64,000 nt of DNA, from positions 1 to 64,000 of the forward strand of contig JAJDDQ010000076.1 in NCBI GenBank assembly GCA_029260215.1, in the 5' to 3' direction. Shown piece after piece: positions 1 through 8,258 of this stretch (its first letter is position 1; each line of letters starts with the position of its first letter). A model generated the notes under the pieces. It saw only the letters and a program-made list of their open reading frames with translations, was not told the DNA's origin and ran no database searches. This stretch comes from Phycisphaerae bacterium. GTDB lineage: Bacteria > Planctomycetota > Phycisphaerae > UBA1845. The position numbers and the translations under genes are program-made.

Positions 1-116
1 GTACGGGCATGAAGTGGGATCACGCCAACGCCGCCGGCATGATGAACCTCGTCGCCCTCCAGGAAAGCGGCCAATGGGATCAGTATTGGACCACCCGGAA
101 ACGACAAGCGGCGTAG
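1..116 (+). CDS. C-terminal fragment of an unidentified protein, possibly a transposase
   Basis: The third frame is open from the window edge to a TAG at 114-116 and gives 37 residues containing NAAGMMNLVALQESGQWDQYW. The small and hydrophobic stretch followed by a W-D-x-Y-W cluster recalls the C-terminal tails of some DDE transposases (ISKra4-like), but this is a memory-based resemblance only. The 5' part lies outside the window. About 115 bp of sequence with no clear feature separate it from recQ. Confidence 0.35.
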   Translation, partial: TGMKWDHANAAGMMNLVALQESGQWDQYWTTRKRQAA

Positions 117-231
117 TGCCAAAAAAACTAGCCAGACCCGGCCGACAGGCGTATCTTGGCAGTTCGTTGCCATGCTTCGGGCAGGCGATTAGCATTGCTT
201 GGACGCGGCCAACAATCGAACTGGAGAAGCC

Positions 232-2109
232 ATGCAACGATGCGGAACAATCGAATCGGTACGCCGTATGGTCCGCGATCGGTGGGGCTTTGAAACGTTT
301 CGCCCGCTCCAGGAGCAGGCGATCGAAGCTGCGGTTTCGGGGCGGGACACGGTCGTGGTCATTCCCACCGGGGGTGGAAAATCGTTGTGCTACCAGGCAC
401 CAGCGGCTGCACGCGAAAGCGGTATCACCGTCGTCGTCTCCCCGCTCATCGCGCTCATGAAAGACCAGGTTGACGCGCTGAACGCGCGCGGCATCGCCAG
501 TGCGCTCTACAACTCAAGCCTCAGGAGCGATGAGAAGCGGAACGTGATCGACGGCTTGCACAACGGCCAATTCAAACTGCTCTACGTCGCGCCGGAGCGA
601 TTTCCCGATCAGAACTTCATCGACCTGCTTCACGGCGCGGGTGTGAACAGCATCGCCATCGACGAAGCCCACTGCATCAGTCATTGGGGTCACGACTTTC
701 GCCCGGATTATCGGAAGTTGAGTGCGTTGCGCGATATTTTTCCCGACACACCGATCCACGCTTTCACCGCAACGGCTACCCCGCGCGTGCGTGACGACAT
801 CGCCGCACAACTCAAGCTAAATGCCCCTGCGTTCCTCGTCGGAAATTTCGATCGCGCGAACCTGACCTATCGCGTCTTGTGGCGGCGGGAGATGAAGCAG
901 CGCATCATGACGATATTAGACCGTTACGCCGACAAAGGTGCGGGCATTATCTATTGCATTCGCCGAAACGACGTTGACGAATTGACGGCTTCGCTGCGCT
1001 CCAACGGATACGACGTTCGCCCCTACCATGCAGGCCTCAGCCCCGATATCCGAAAAGCGAACCAGGAAGCGTTCAGCAGTCGCGAGGCGAACATCATCAT
1101 CGCCACCATCGCGTTCGGCATGGGAATCGATCGACCTGACATTCGCTTCGTCCTGCACACCGGCATGCCACAGTCGATCGAAGCCTATCAACAGGAAACG
1201 GGAAGAGCAGGACGAGACGGACTGCCGGCTGAGTGCGTGATGTTCCATACAACGGCGGACTTCATGACGTGGCGTGCGATCCTGGAAAAAGGCAGCAGCG
1301 GAGACGACGTGAAGATTCGCATCGCGCAACTGGAAAAAGTGCTCGACTTCTGCAAGGCACCGTCGTGCCGACATCGCCTTCTGGTTGAGCACTTCGGGCA
1401 GACGTACGACAAAGAATCGTGCGGAGCCTGTGACGCCTGCCTCGGCGAACGCGATGACGTGCCCGACGCGACAGTTGTTGCACAAAAAATCCTAAGCGCC
1501 ATCGTGCGTACCGGCGAGCGCTACGGTGCCAAATACCTGGCCGACGTGCTGATCGGTAACGACACGGACAAGGTCGCCGATCGAGGCCATCTGAACCTGA
1601 GCGTGTTCGGGTTGATGTCAGAGTATGACACTCAGGATATTCGCTCGTGGATTGACCAGCTCGCTGCCGGCGGGCATCTGGCCGTCGGCGAGGAGTACCG
1701 CACATTCAGCGTTACCGACACAGGTTGGACGCTGCTTCGCGGAACGAGCGAAGCCCGTTTGTTCGCCGACGATCGCGCGAAACGCGGTGCGAAGCGTGAA
1801 CGCAGAAGACGACGCCCCGTCGCGCCCGACTTCCAGGATGACCAGTCGATGGGTACGGCGTACGCGGGCGATGGTGAAAGCGAACTGGACGCCGAACTCT
1901 ACGAAGCCTTGCGAAAAGTCCGCAAGGAATTGGCGGACGAGCGCAGCGTGCCAGCCTATTGCATATTTCCGAACAAGACGCTGGAGAAAATTGCGATCAT
2001 GAAACCGATGGACGACGCCTCGCTGGGCGCGGTCCCCGGAATCGGCCCGAAAAAAATGGAGCAATACGGGGCGTTCATGCTCGAATGCGTCAAGCGATTC
2101 GCCTGCTAA
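232..2109 (+). CDS. recQ: ATP-dependent DNA helicase RecQ
   Basis: This is a 625-residue RecQ helicase, close to the usual length of about 610, which unwinds DNA 3'-5' in recombination and fork repair. Visible in order are the Q-motif region GFETFRPLQ, Walker A PTGGGKS, the DEAH box (IDEAHCISHWGHDFR), helicase motif VI with GRAGRDG, the zinc-binding cysteines of the RecQ-Ct region (CRHRLL, then CGACDAC), a winged-helix RQC part, and a C-terminal HRDC domain. The ATG at 232 is chosen over an in-frame TTG at 199 because GGAG lies seven bases upstream. It converges with the NrnA-type gene with only 9 bp between them, leaving no room for a normal terminator. Confidence 0.96.
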   Translation: MQRCGTIESVRRMVRDRWGFETFRPLQEQAIEAAVSGRDTVVVIPTGGGKSLCYQAPAAARESGITVVVSPLIALMKDQVDALNARGIASALYNSSLRSDEKRNVIDGLHNGQFKLLYVAPERFPDQNFIDLLHGAGVNSIAIDEAHCISHWGHDFRPDYRKLSALRDIFPDTPIHAFTATATPRVRDDIAAQLKLNAPAFLVGNFDRANLTYRVLWRREMKQRIMTILDRYADKGAGIIYCIRRNDVDELTASLRSNGYDVRPYHAGLSPDIRKANQEAFSSREANIIIATIAFGMGIDRPDIRFVLHTGMPQSIEAYQQETGRAGRDGLPAECVMFHTTADFMTWRAILEKGSSGDDVKIRIAQLEKVLDFCKAPSCRHRLLVEHFGQTYDKESCGACDACLGERDDVPDATVVAQKILSAIVRTGERYGAKYLADVLIGNDTDKVADRGHLNLSVFGLMSEYDTQDIRSWIDQLAAGGHLAVGEEYRTFSVTDTGWTLLRGTSEARLFADDRAKRGAKRERRRRRPVAPDFQDDQSMGTAYAGDGESELDAELYEALRKVRKELADERSVPAYCIFPNKTLEKIAIMKPMDDASLGAVPGIGPKKMEQYGAFMLECVKRFAC

Positions 2110-2118
2110 CCCACCTCG

Positions 2119-3102
2119 CTATGTTGCCAGTTGAGCAAGGACTTTCGCTTTGACCTCGTCAAGCGTGCCGGAAATGCGCGCACCAGCCGCTTTTCGGTGC
2201 CCGCCGCCGCCGAATCGGCCTGCCAACTCCGCGACATCGACCGCGCCCTTGCTGCGGAAACTGCACTTGATAACACCGTCCCCCGCGTCGGCCAGCAACA
2301 CGGACGTTTGAACCGATTCGATCTTGAACGGCTCGTTCACGATTCCCTCGGTCTGATCCGACGTCGCACCGGCTTGGCGAAACATCTCCTGCGAAATCGG
2401 CAGCAGCGCCAACCGCTCGTCGCAATGAATCTCCATCGCGTTCAAAGCCACACCAACAAGACGCAATCGCTCGACCGGATCGGTCTCGTAGAGATGGCGA
2501 TAGACACTTTCGGGCGACACGCCTCGCCGAACGAGGTCCGCCGCTATTTCGAGTGCGTGGGCGTTGCAATTCGAAAAACGAAACCACCCCGTGTCGGTTG
2601 CAATCCCCACGAACAATGATCGGACGGCTGTCGAGTCCAGTTCCTGACGACAGGCGACCGCCCAGTCGTACACAATAGCGCACGCAGCCGACGCTTCCTC
2701 ATCGACAATGTAAACATCGGCAAGGTCGTCCCGCGTCACATGATGATCCAAAGCGATCTTCTGAACCCGCGTCGAACGAAGCCAATCTGCGGCGGGCGAC
2801 AATTGACCATAGGTACACGTGTCCAGAATGAGAACGCCGTCAACATCGTCGAAATCGTCCAGACGAATATCGCGACCAAGCACCAGCAGCGGTTCATCCT
2901 GCAACATGAAAGCGTAGCCGGGCTGGGGCGGCTCGAATGTGACGGCCTTCGGTTTCGCACCCAGCGACTGAAATATGGAGCGCATCGCAATCATGCTTCC
3001 GAGCGCATCACCGTCAGAGCGTTCGTGCGTTAAAAGGAGCGGTTTTTTCCAATTGGCGACAACCGCACCAACCTGGCGAAATTCTTCGTGTGTCAGAGGC
3101 AT
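2119..3102 (-). CDS. nrnA: DHH-family phosphoesterase, NrnA-like (nanoRNase / pAp phosphatase)
   Basis: A 327-residue DHH/DHHA1 protein. The N-terminal half has the metal-binding motifs HERSDGDALGS, DTCTYGQL and LDHHVTRDD (the DHH triad). The C-terminal DHHA1 half carries the nucleic-acid-binding GGGGHRKAAGA. The family degrades two- to five-base RNAs and in many bacteria also dephosphorylates pAp. The gene overlaps the 3' end of ribF by 10 bp, and its AAGGA ribosome-binding site lies inside ribF, so the two are probably translated together. Membership is clear; the balance between the RNase and pAp activities cannot be read from sequence. Confidence 0.88.
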   Translation of the reverse strand: MPLTHEEFRQVGAVVANWKKPLLLTHERSDGDALGSMIAMRSIFQSLGAKPKAVTFEPPQPGYAFMLQDEPLLVLGRDIRLDDFDDVDGVLILDTCTYGQLSPAADWLRSTRVQKIALDHHVTRDDLADVYIVDEEASAACAIVYDWAVACRQELDSTAVRSLFVGIATDTGWFRFSNCNAHALEIAADLVRRGVSPESVYRHLYETDPVERLRLVGVALNAMEIHCDERLALLPISQEMFRQAGATSDQTEGIVNEPFKIESVQTSVLLADAGDGVIKCSFRSKGAVDVAELAGRFGGGGHRKAAGARISGTLDEVKAKVLAQLAT

Positions 3103-4088
3103 TTTGAAATTCCTTCATCGTCATCGGCTCGCCGACGAAAAGGTGTGACAATCGCGGTCGCACCGTGGGCGCGAACAGCCTCGATGTCGGAGGCAATCTG
3201 CGCGACGAGGGCTTCTGTGCTGTCAAAGCGACGCTGCGGTCTGATCCAGGTTCCGAATTCGAGGTGAATCAATTGGCCTGAAACGTCGTGGTCGAAATCG
3301 ATCAGATGGGCTTCGATCTTACGTTCGCCATCCCCAAATGTCGGATTCGTCCCGATACTGATGCCGGCCAGCGACTTGGTGGTCCCGATGCGCGCCGCAC
3401 CGGCATACACACCCTCCGCAGGAACGAGCGTGCATGCCTCAGCGATGTTGGCGGTCGGAAAACCCATCCCCCGGCCACGCCCCGCGCCGGACACGACACT
3501 TCCCACGAGCGTATGAGGTCGGCCAAGTGCCAAGGCGGCGCGATGCACGAAATGCTCGGAGATTAGCTTGCGTATCATCGAACTGCTGACGGTGACCAGG
3601 TCGTTCCCACCGAAGTCCAGGCGAACCGGATCGATGATACAGACATCGAACCCAAAACGCTGCCCGAGTTCGCGTAACGTGTCCGGATTCCCCTTGCGCC
3701 CGCGTCCGAAGCCGAAATTCGAACCCTCGACAATGTGCAGCGGGCGGAGTTTCTCAACGACACGCTCGATGAATCGCTCCGGCTCCAGCCCCAGTAAGGC
3801 CGGATCACTTCGTGCGATGACAACGATATCCACGCCATGACGGAACAGCATATCGGTCTTGTCATCCAGGCGCATCAAACTCGGCGGGGCGTGCTCAGGC
3901 CTGAGAACGGCCAGCGGGTGCGGTTCAAACGTCAGCGCGACGAAAGGCACGTTCCGATCGGCGGCGAACAACGCACCCTGCGCGAGGAGCTGCTGATGAC
4001 CGCGATGAACGCCGTCAAAATTGCCGATCGTCAGAACCGAGCCGTCAAGACTCAACTCGAAATCGTCAAGTCCCTGAAAAATGCGCAC
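3093..4088 (-). CDS. ribF: Bifunctional riboflavin kinase / FAD synthetase
   Basis: About 331 residues. The N-terminal nucleotidyltransferase (FAD synthetase) domain shows GNFDGVHRGHQ, including the HxGH signature, and SSSMIRKLI near its end. The C-terminal riboflavin kinase domain has GRGRGMGFPTANI with the PTAN ATP-binding motif. It makes FMN and then FAD from riboflavin in the cytoplasm. The frame is open to a GTG at 4133, but the GTG at 4088 (product beginning MRIFQGLDDF) matches the usual RibF start and has GAGAG just upstream. Downstream it overlaps the DHH phosphoesterase gene, a common bacterial pairing. Confidence 0.93.
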   Translation of the reverse strand: MRIFQGLDDFELSLDGSVLTIGNFDGVHRGHQQLLAQGALFAADRNVPFVALTFEPHPLAVLRPEHAPPSLMRLDDKTDMLFRHGVDIVVIARSDPALLGLEPERFIERVVEKLRPLHIVEGSNFGFGRGRKGNPDTLRELGQRFGFDVCIIDPVRLDFGGNDLVTVSSSMIRKLISEHFVHRAALALGRPHTLVGSVVSGAGRGRGMGFPTANIAEACTLVPAEGVYAGAARIGTTKSLAGISIGTNPTFGDGERKIEAHLIDFDHDVSGQLIHLEFGTWIRPQRRFDSTEALVAQIASDIEAVRAHGATAIVTPFRRRADDDEGISKCL

Positions 4089-4212
4089 GCATTGCTCTCG
4101 CTGTTTGAACCAATTCGCTGAAACCTCACGCACGGCTCAGAATAGAGAAGGATTCCTGTTCTGGCAAACCCGCCGCTGCGAACGGTTGACAACAACGCGA
4201 AACGTGATTGTC

Positions 4213-5337
4213 ATGGAGCCGATGAGCACCCAACCCAACGGCGCGGAACCGCTGATCGACGTTGTGCTTTGCATCGATCGCGATGCGTTCAGTCGGCTAC
4301 GCTCCGTGATTCGTCACCTCGGCGTCGGCTTGATCGATCAAAACGCCCGCGCCCGCATGGTCACGCTCTCCGCCAAAGCGATCGCACCCGATTCGCTCGG
4401 GCCTATCGAGGTCATGCACCACGACGAGAGGTCCTGGCCGCTGCGTGGGCGAAGCTTCAGGCGATTGGTGGACACACTCTCCGCAAGAACCCCGTCACTG
4501 ATTTGCTGCATCTCATCCGGCAGCTTCAACGTAGCCTGGAAACTCGCCGAGACATTCGATGTCGACGTCGTCCCACACCTCACAGCAACGCGGGACGTGG
4601 CTGCCCTCGAGCGATTCCCAACCGAGCGACGATCATACGTGATCGCTGCGAGTCAAACTCTTCTCGACATGACTGTCCGGCGCGCCGGTGTGCCCGCAGA
4701 CCGAATATCGCTCGTCCGCCCCGGCGTCCTGCGCGGCACGGAAGTCACCTGCTTCACCGAAGAAAACGCGACACCGTCACTGGTTTGCACCGGGAAACTC
4801 ACCGAATCAAGCGGTGCTGACGCCGTGATCGAAGCCTGCGCGATGCTGCGCGACCGAGGCCACCGCGTGCTGACATTCCTGTTGGGCGAAGGGAGCCACG
4901 AATCTGCCTTGCGACGTCTCGTCCGAGCGCGCAAGCTTGAAGCGTCGGTCACGTTCGTACGACCGACCGGCGACATTGCCGACGTACTGCGCGGGGCGGA
5001 CGTCTACATCGTGCTCCCAGGCGACAACGACGTATCCGCGCGCCCGCTCGAAGCGATGGCCAACGGAACGGTCGTGGTCGGTTTCGATGGAAGCATAGCC
5101 GACTGCCTGCGCGACGGGGAAACAGCCATCGTCTGTCACGAGCATACTGCGGAGGCGCTCGCCACCGCCATCGAACGACTTCTGAAAGATCACACGTTCG
5201 CACGAACCCTGGCTGCCGGCGCACGAGACTACGTCAAGGAGAAACATCAGATGAGCACGATGGCTGAATTGACGTTGCAGGTCTTCCGGCAGGCGACGGC
5301 CAAAGGGCGAACCTATCGCATCAACGCCGCGACATGA
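4213..5337 (+). CDS. GT4-family glycosyltransferase
   Basis: A 374-residue GT-B-fold glycosyltransferase. The C-terminal nucleotide-sugar-binding half is well preserved: GKLTESSGADAVIEA, LGEGSHESALRRL, then the GT4 acceptor/donor region with DVYIVLPGDNDVSARPLEAMANG. The N-terminal half is divergent. Sugar and acceptor cannot be told. The ATG at 4213 is used because it avoids overlap with divergent ribF; a second ATG at 4222 is possible and neither has a strong ribosome-binding site. It ends in an ATGA overlap with the FAD/Fe-S oxidoreductase, so the two form a coupled pair although they share no obvious pathway. Confidence 0.8.
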   Translation: MEPMSTQPNGAEPLIDVVLCIDRDAFSRLRSVIRHLGVGLIDQNARARMVTLSAKAIAPDSLGPIEVMHHDERSWPLRGRSFRRLVDTLSARTPSLICCISSGSFNVAWKLAETFDVDVVPHLTATRDVAALERFPTERRSYVIAASQTLLDMTVRRAGVPADRISLVRPGVLRGTEVTCFTEENATPSLVCTGKLTESSGADAVIEACAMLRDRGHRVLTFLLGEGSHESALRRLVRARKLEASVTFVRPTGDIADVLRGADVYIVLPGDNDVSARPLEAMANGTVVVGFDGSIADCLRDGETAIVCHEHTAEALATAIERLLKDHTFARTLAAGARDYVKEKHQMSTMAELTLQVFRQATAKGRTYRINAAT

Positions 5338-8195
5338 GCGAAACCACCCCGCTCGAACACGATCTCCGCGACGCATTGCAAGGCCAGGTCCGCTTCGACC
5401 GGCTGGCCCGAACGCTCTACTCCACTGACGCAAGCATTTACGAAATCGTGCCGCGCGGTGTGGTCATGCCGTCCGATATACACGACATCGTCCGCACGGT
5501 GAACATCTGTCAGCAGCACGCAACGCCGATCGTAGCACGCGGAGGCGGAACGGGCTTGACCGGTGGAGCCGTCGGCGACGGTATCCAGATGGATTTCTCG
5601 CGGTTCATGACCGGCATAAACGACATCGACACGGTCGCACGAACTGTCCGCGTGCAACCCGGCGTGGTGCTTGAAACGCTGAACAACCAACTCAAGCAGT
5701 GCGGGTTGCACTTCGCACCAGACGTCTCGACAGCAAGCCGCGCCACAATCGGTGGTATGATCGCCAACAACGCCTGCGGCGCACGATCGGTCATCTACGG
5801 CAAGACTTGCGATCACGTCCAATCGCTAAAGTGCGTTCTCAGCGACGGAAGCGTCGTGGATTGGCCCACATCGGACGGCTCCTCTGAACTTGCGCGACAT
5901 ATCGAGTCCGAACTGCAAGAAATCCGAAACACCCACGAAATCGAAATCCGCGAGCGTTTCCCCAAGACGCTCCGCAACAACGCCGGTTACGCACTGGATC
6001 GTTTAACCTCCACACCCGAAGCCCCCAACCCCGTCCAAATCATCTGCGGAAGCGAAGGCACGCTCTGCCTCGTCGCAGAAGCCGTGCTTCGCCTGACGCC
6101 GCTGCCAACCCACCGCGCACTCGTCCTCATCCATTTCAATGACATCCTGAACGCCCTGTCCGCCGTGCCAGCCGCCCTCGCGCACAAACCAGCGGCTGTC
6201 GAACTTGTCGATCAGCAACTGCTCGAAGGAGCACGGAGGGACGCAGCCGCAACGGATTACAATCGCGTGGCAGACACATCAGCAGCCGCGATTCTCATCG
6301 TCGAGTTGTTCGATGAAAACGCCGACACGCTCAAAGATCGGGCAGCGAAAATCTCGAAGAGTTTTCAAAGTCAATCGCCCGAGTGCGACGTGCGCGAAAT
6401 CCACGACGCTTCCGATCAGGCAATCGTTTGGAACATGCGCACGCGCGGCCTCGGCCTGCTGATGTCGCAACCAGGCGACACGCAAAGCTACGCATTTGTC
6501 GAAGACACCGCCGTCCCGCCCGCACAACTCAGGGAATACATCAAACAGTTCCTCGCCATCGTAAAGGAGGAAGGCGCGTCACCGCCCGCTCTGTACGCAC
6601 ACGCGAGCGAGGGTGAGATTCACGTTCGGCCCGCAATCAATCTGAAAACGATCGAAGGCGTTAAGCGTCTGCGTCGCATTGCGCAACGTGCGTCCGAGCT
6701 GGCCGTCTCGTTCAACGGAACAATCAGCGGCGAGCACGGCGACGGCCTAATCCGGTCGAATCACCTCGAGCATCAATACGGGCCTCGGATCATGAGTGCG
6801 TTCCGCGAACTCAAGACCGCGTTCGATCCCGACAATCTGTTAAACCCCGGAAAAATCGTCGACGCGCCGGACATGACGGATAACCTCCGCTTCGGCCCCA
6901 GCTATCGAACCGCAGACGTCCAAACACAGTTGGACTTCAGCGCGCACGGCGGAATGGCCGGCCTGGCGGAAATGTGCAGCGGCGTGGGATTGTGCAGGCA
7001 GCGCATGGCCAACACCATGTGCCCTTCGTTCATCGCGACCGGCGACGAATTGCACAGCACGCGTGCCCGAGCCAACGCGCTTCGCATCGCCCTGTCCAAC
7101 AAAGGCTTGCTGAGCGGCCTAAACGACGACGCCTTGCACGATGTCATGGACCTTTGCCTGATGTGCAAAGCGTGCAAGACTGAGTGCCCCACCGGCGTGG
7201 ACATGGCTCGCCTCAAAGTCGAATGGCTCGCCCACCGCAATCGCACCCAAAGCCTGTCACACCGCGACCGCATAGCCGCAGACGCACCGCGACTCGCAGC
7301 GCATGCAAGCCGATTCCCGCGAACCGCCAACCTTCTTCTCCAATCCCGATTGGCCCGCACATTGGCCGAACGCTGGTTCGGATTCGATCGCCGAATCGCC
7401 CCGCCGAGATTGGCCACCCAAACATTTCGCGCCTGGTTCGCAAAGGAGCGCGGAACGAACCCCGGCAAGATCGACCGGCAGACGGTCGTCCTCTTCGTCG
7501 ACACCTGGACCAATTATTACACGCCCCAGGTAGGAATCGCAGCCGTCCGACTGCTCGAAGCATCAGGCCGAAACGTCCACGTGCCCGACCACGCATGCTG
7601 CGGCCGCACGCTCATCAGCAAAGGGCTGCTCGATGAGGCTGCACACCTCGCAAGAGAAAACGTCAACAGGCTCGCACCCTACGCCGACATGAACGTGCCG
7701 ATCGTCGGCGTCGAACCAAGCTGCATCCTCACGTTCACCGACGAAGCCCCGCAACTCGTCCGCAGTGAAGACGCCCGCGCCATCGCCAAGCTGACGCTTA
7801 CGATCGAAGACTTCCTCGCGCGCAACTGGGCCGAGAACGGACCACCCGCCTTTCGCCCCCAAGACGCCCCCCTGCTCTACCACAACCACTGCCACCACAA
7901 GGCACTCGTCGGCGGTGACGGGCCGCGCCGCCTTTTGACCTTGGCCAACATTTGCGAAGGACAGGAAATCAATGCCGGGTGCTGCGGAATGGCCGGCGCG
8001 TTCGGTTACGAAAAAGACCACTACGATGTCGCAACCGCGATCGGAGAGGAGCGACTTTTCCCAGCCGTTCGCGATCGAGACCACGCACACATCGCCGTCT
8101 CAGGCTTCAGTTGTCGTCATCAGATCAGCCATCACACCAACGCGTCGCCTCGCCACATAGTCGAGTATCTAGCCGACGCACTGACCGGCGACTAA
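5334..8195 (+). CDS. FAD-linked oxidase fused to Fe-S/CCG protein (GlcD-GlcF type, D-2-hydroxyacid dehydrogenase)
   Basis: A 953-residue fusion. The N-terminal PCMH-type FAD domain has ARGGGTGLTGGAVGDG near residue 65, followed by an FAD-oxidase C-terminal domain with NGTISGEHGDG. Around residue 545 a 4Fe-4S ferredoxin-like domain begins, with the cysteine set CSGVGLCRQR ... MCPSF and then CLMCKACKTECP. The C-terminal third carries CCG-type repeats (CCGRTLISKG and AGCCGMAGAFGYEKD). Proteins of this layout oxidise D-lactate, glycolate or D-2-hydroxyglutarate and pass electrons to the quinone pool. The start overlaps the preceding stop as ATGA. The exact substrate is unknown. Confidence 0.9.
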   Translation: MSETTPLEHDLRDALQGQVRFDRLARTLYSTDASIYEIVPRGVVMPSDIHDIVRTVNICQQHATPIVARGGGTGLTGGAVGDGIQMDFSRFMTGINDIDTVARTVRVQPGVVLETLNNQLKQCGLHFAPDVSTASRATIGGMIANNACGARSVIYGKTCDHVQSLKCVLSDGSVVDWPTSDGSSELARHIESELQEIRNTHEIEIRERFPKTLRNNAGYALDRLTSTPEAPNPVQIICGSEGTLCLVAEAVLRLTPLPTHRALVLIHFNDILNALSAVPAALAHKPAAVELVDQQLLEGARRDAAATDYNRVADTSAAAILIVELFDENADTLKDRAAKISKSFQSQSPECDVREIHDASDQAIVWNMRTRGLGLLMSQPGDTQSYAFVEDTAVPPAQLREYIKQFLAIVKEEGASPPALYAHASEGEIHVRPAINLKTIEGVKRLRRIAQRASELAVSFNGTISGEHGDGLIRSNHLEHQYGPRIMSAFRELKTAFDPDNLLNPGKIVDAPDMTDNLRFGPSYRTADVQTQLDFSAHGGMAGLAEMCSGVGLCRQRMANTMCPSFIATGDELHSTRARANALRIALSNKGLLSGLNDDALHDVMDLCLMCKACKTECPTGVDMARLKVEWLAHRNRTQSLSHRDRIAADAPRLAAHASRFPRTANLLLQSRLARTLAERWFGFDRRIAPPRLATQTFRAWFAKERGTNPGKIDRQTVVLFVDTWTNYYTPQVGIAAVRLLEASGRNVHVPDHACCGRTLISKGLLDEAAHLARENVNRLAPYADMNVPIVGVEPSCILTFTDEAPQLVRSEDARAIAKLTLTIEDFLARNWAENGPPAFRPQDAPLLYHNHCHHKALVGGDGPRRLLTLANICEGQEINAGCCGMAGAFGYEKDHYDVATAIGEERLFPAVRDRDHAHIAVSGFSCRHQISHHTNASPRHIVEYLADALTGD

Positions 8196-8218
8196 TGCAG
8201 CTTCAGTTCAGTTTCAGC

Positions 8219-8243
8219 GAGCCGCGAACTTCAGTTCACGCGG
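8219..8243. repeat. Short dispersed stem-loop repeat, copy 1
   Basis: GAGCCGCGAACTTCAGTTC followed by ACGCGG can pair as a stem CCGCG-AACT/AGTT-CGCGG with a two-base loop and a small bulge. Close relatives lie at 10521, 32823 (inverted) and 45367 (inverted). This copy sits between two convergent stop codons (8195 and 8261), where it could act as a two-way terminator or simply be a REP-like repeat. There is no T-tract. Confidence 0.55.
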
Positions 8244-8258
8244 ATCCCCGAAACCAAA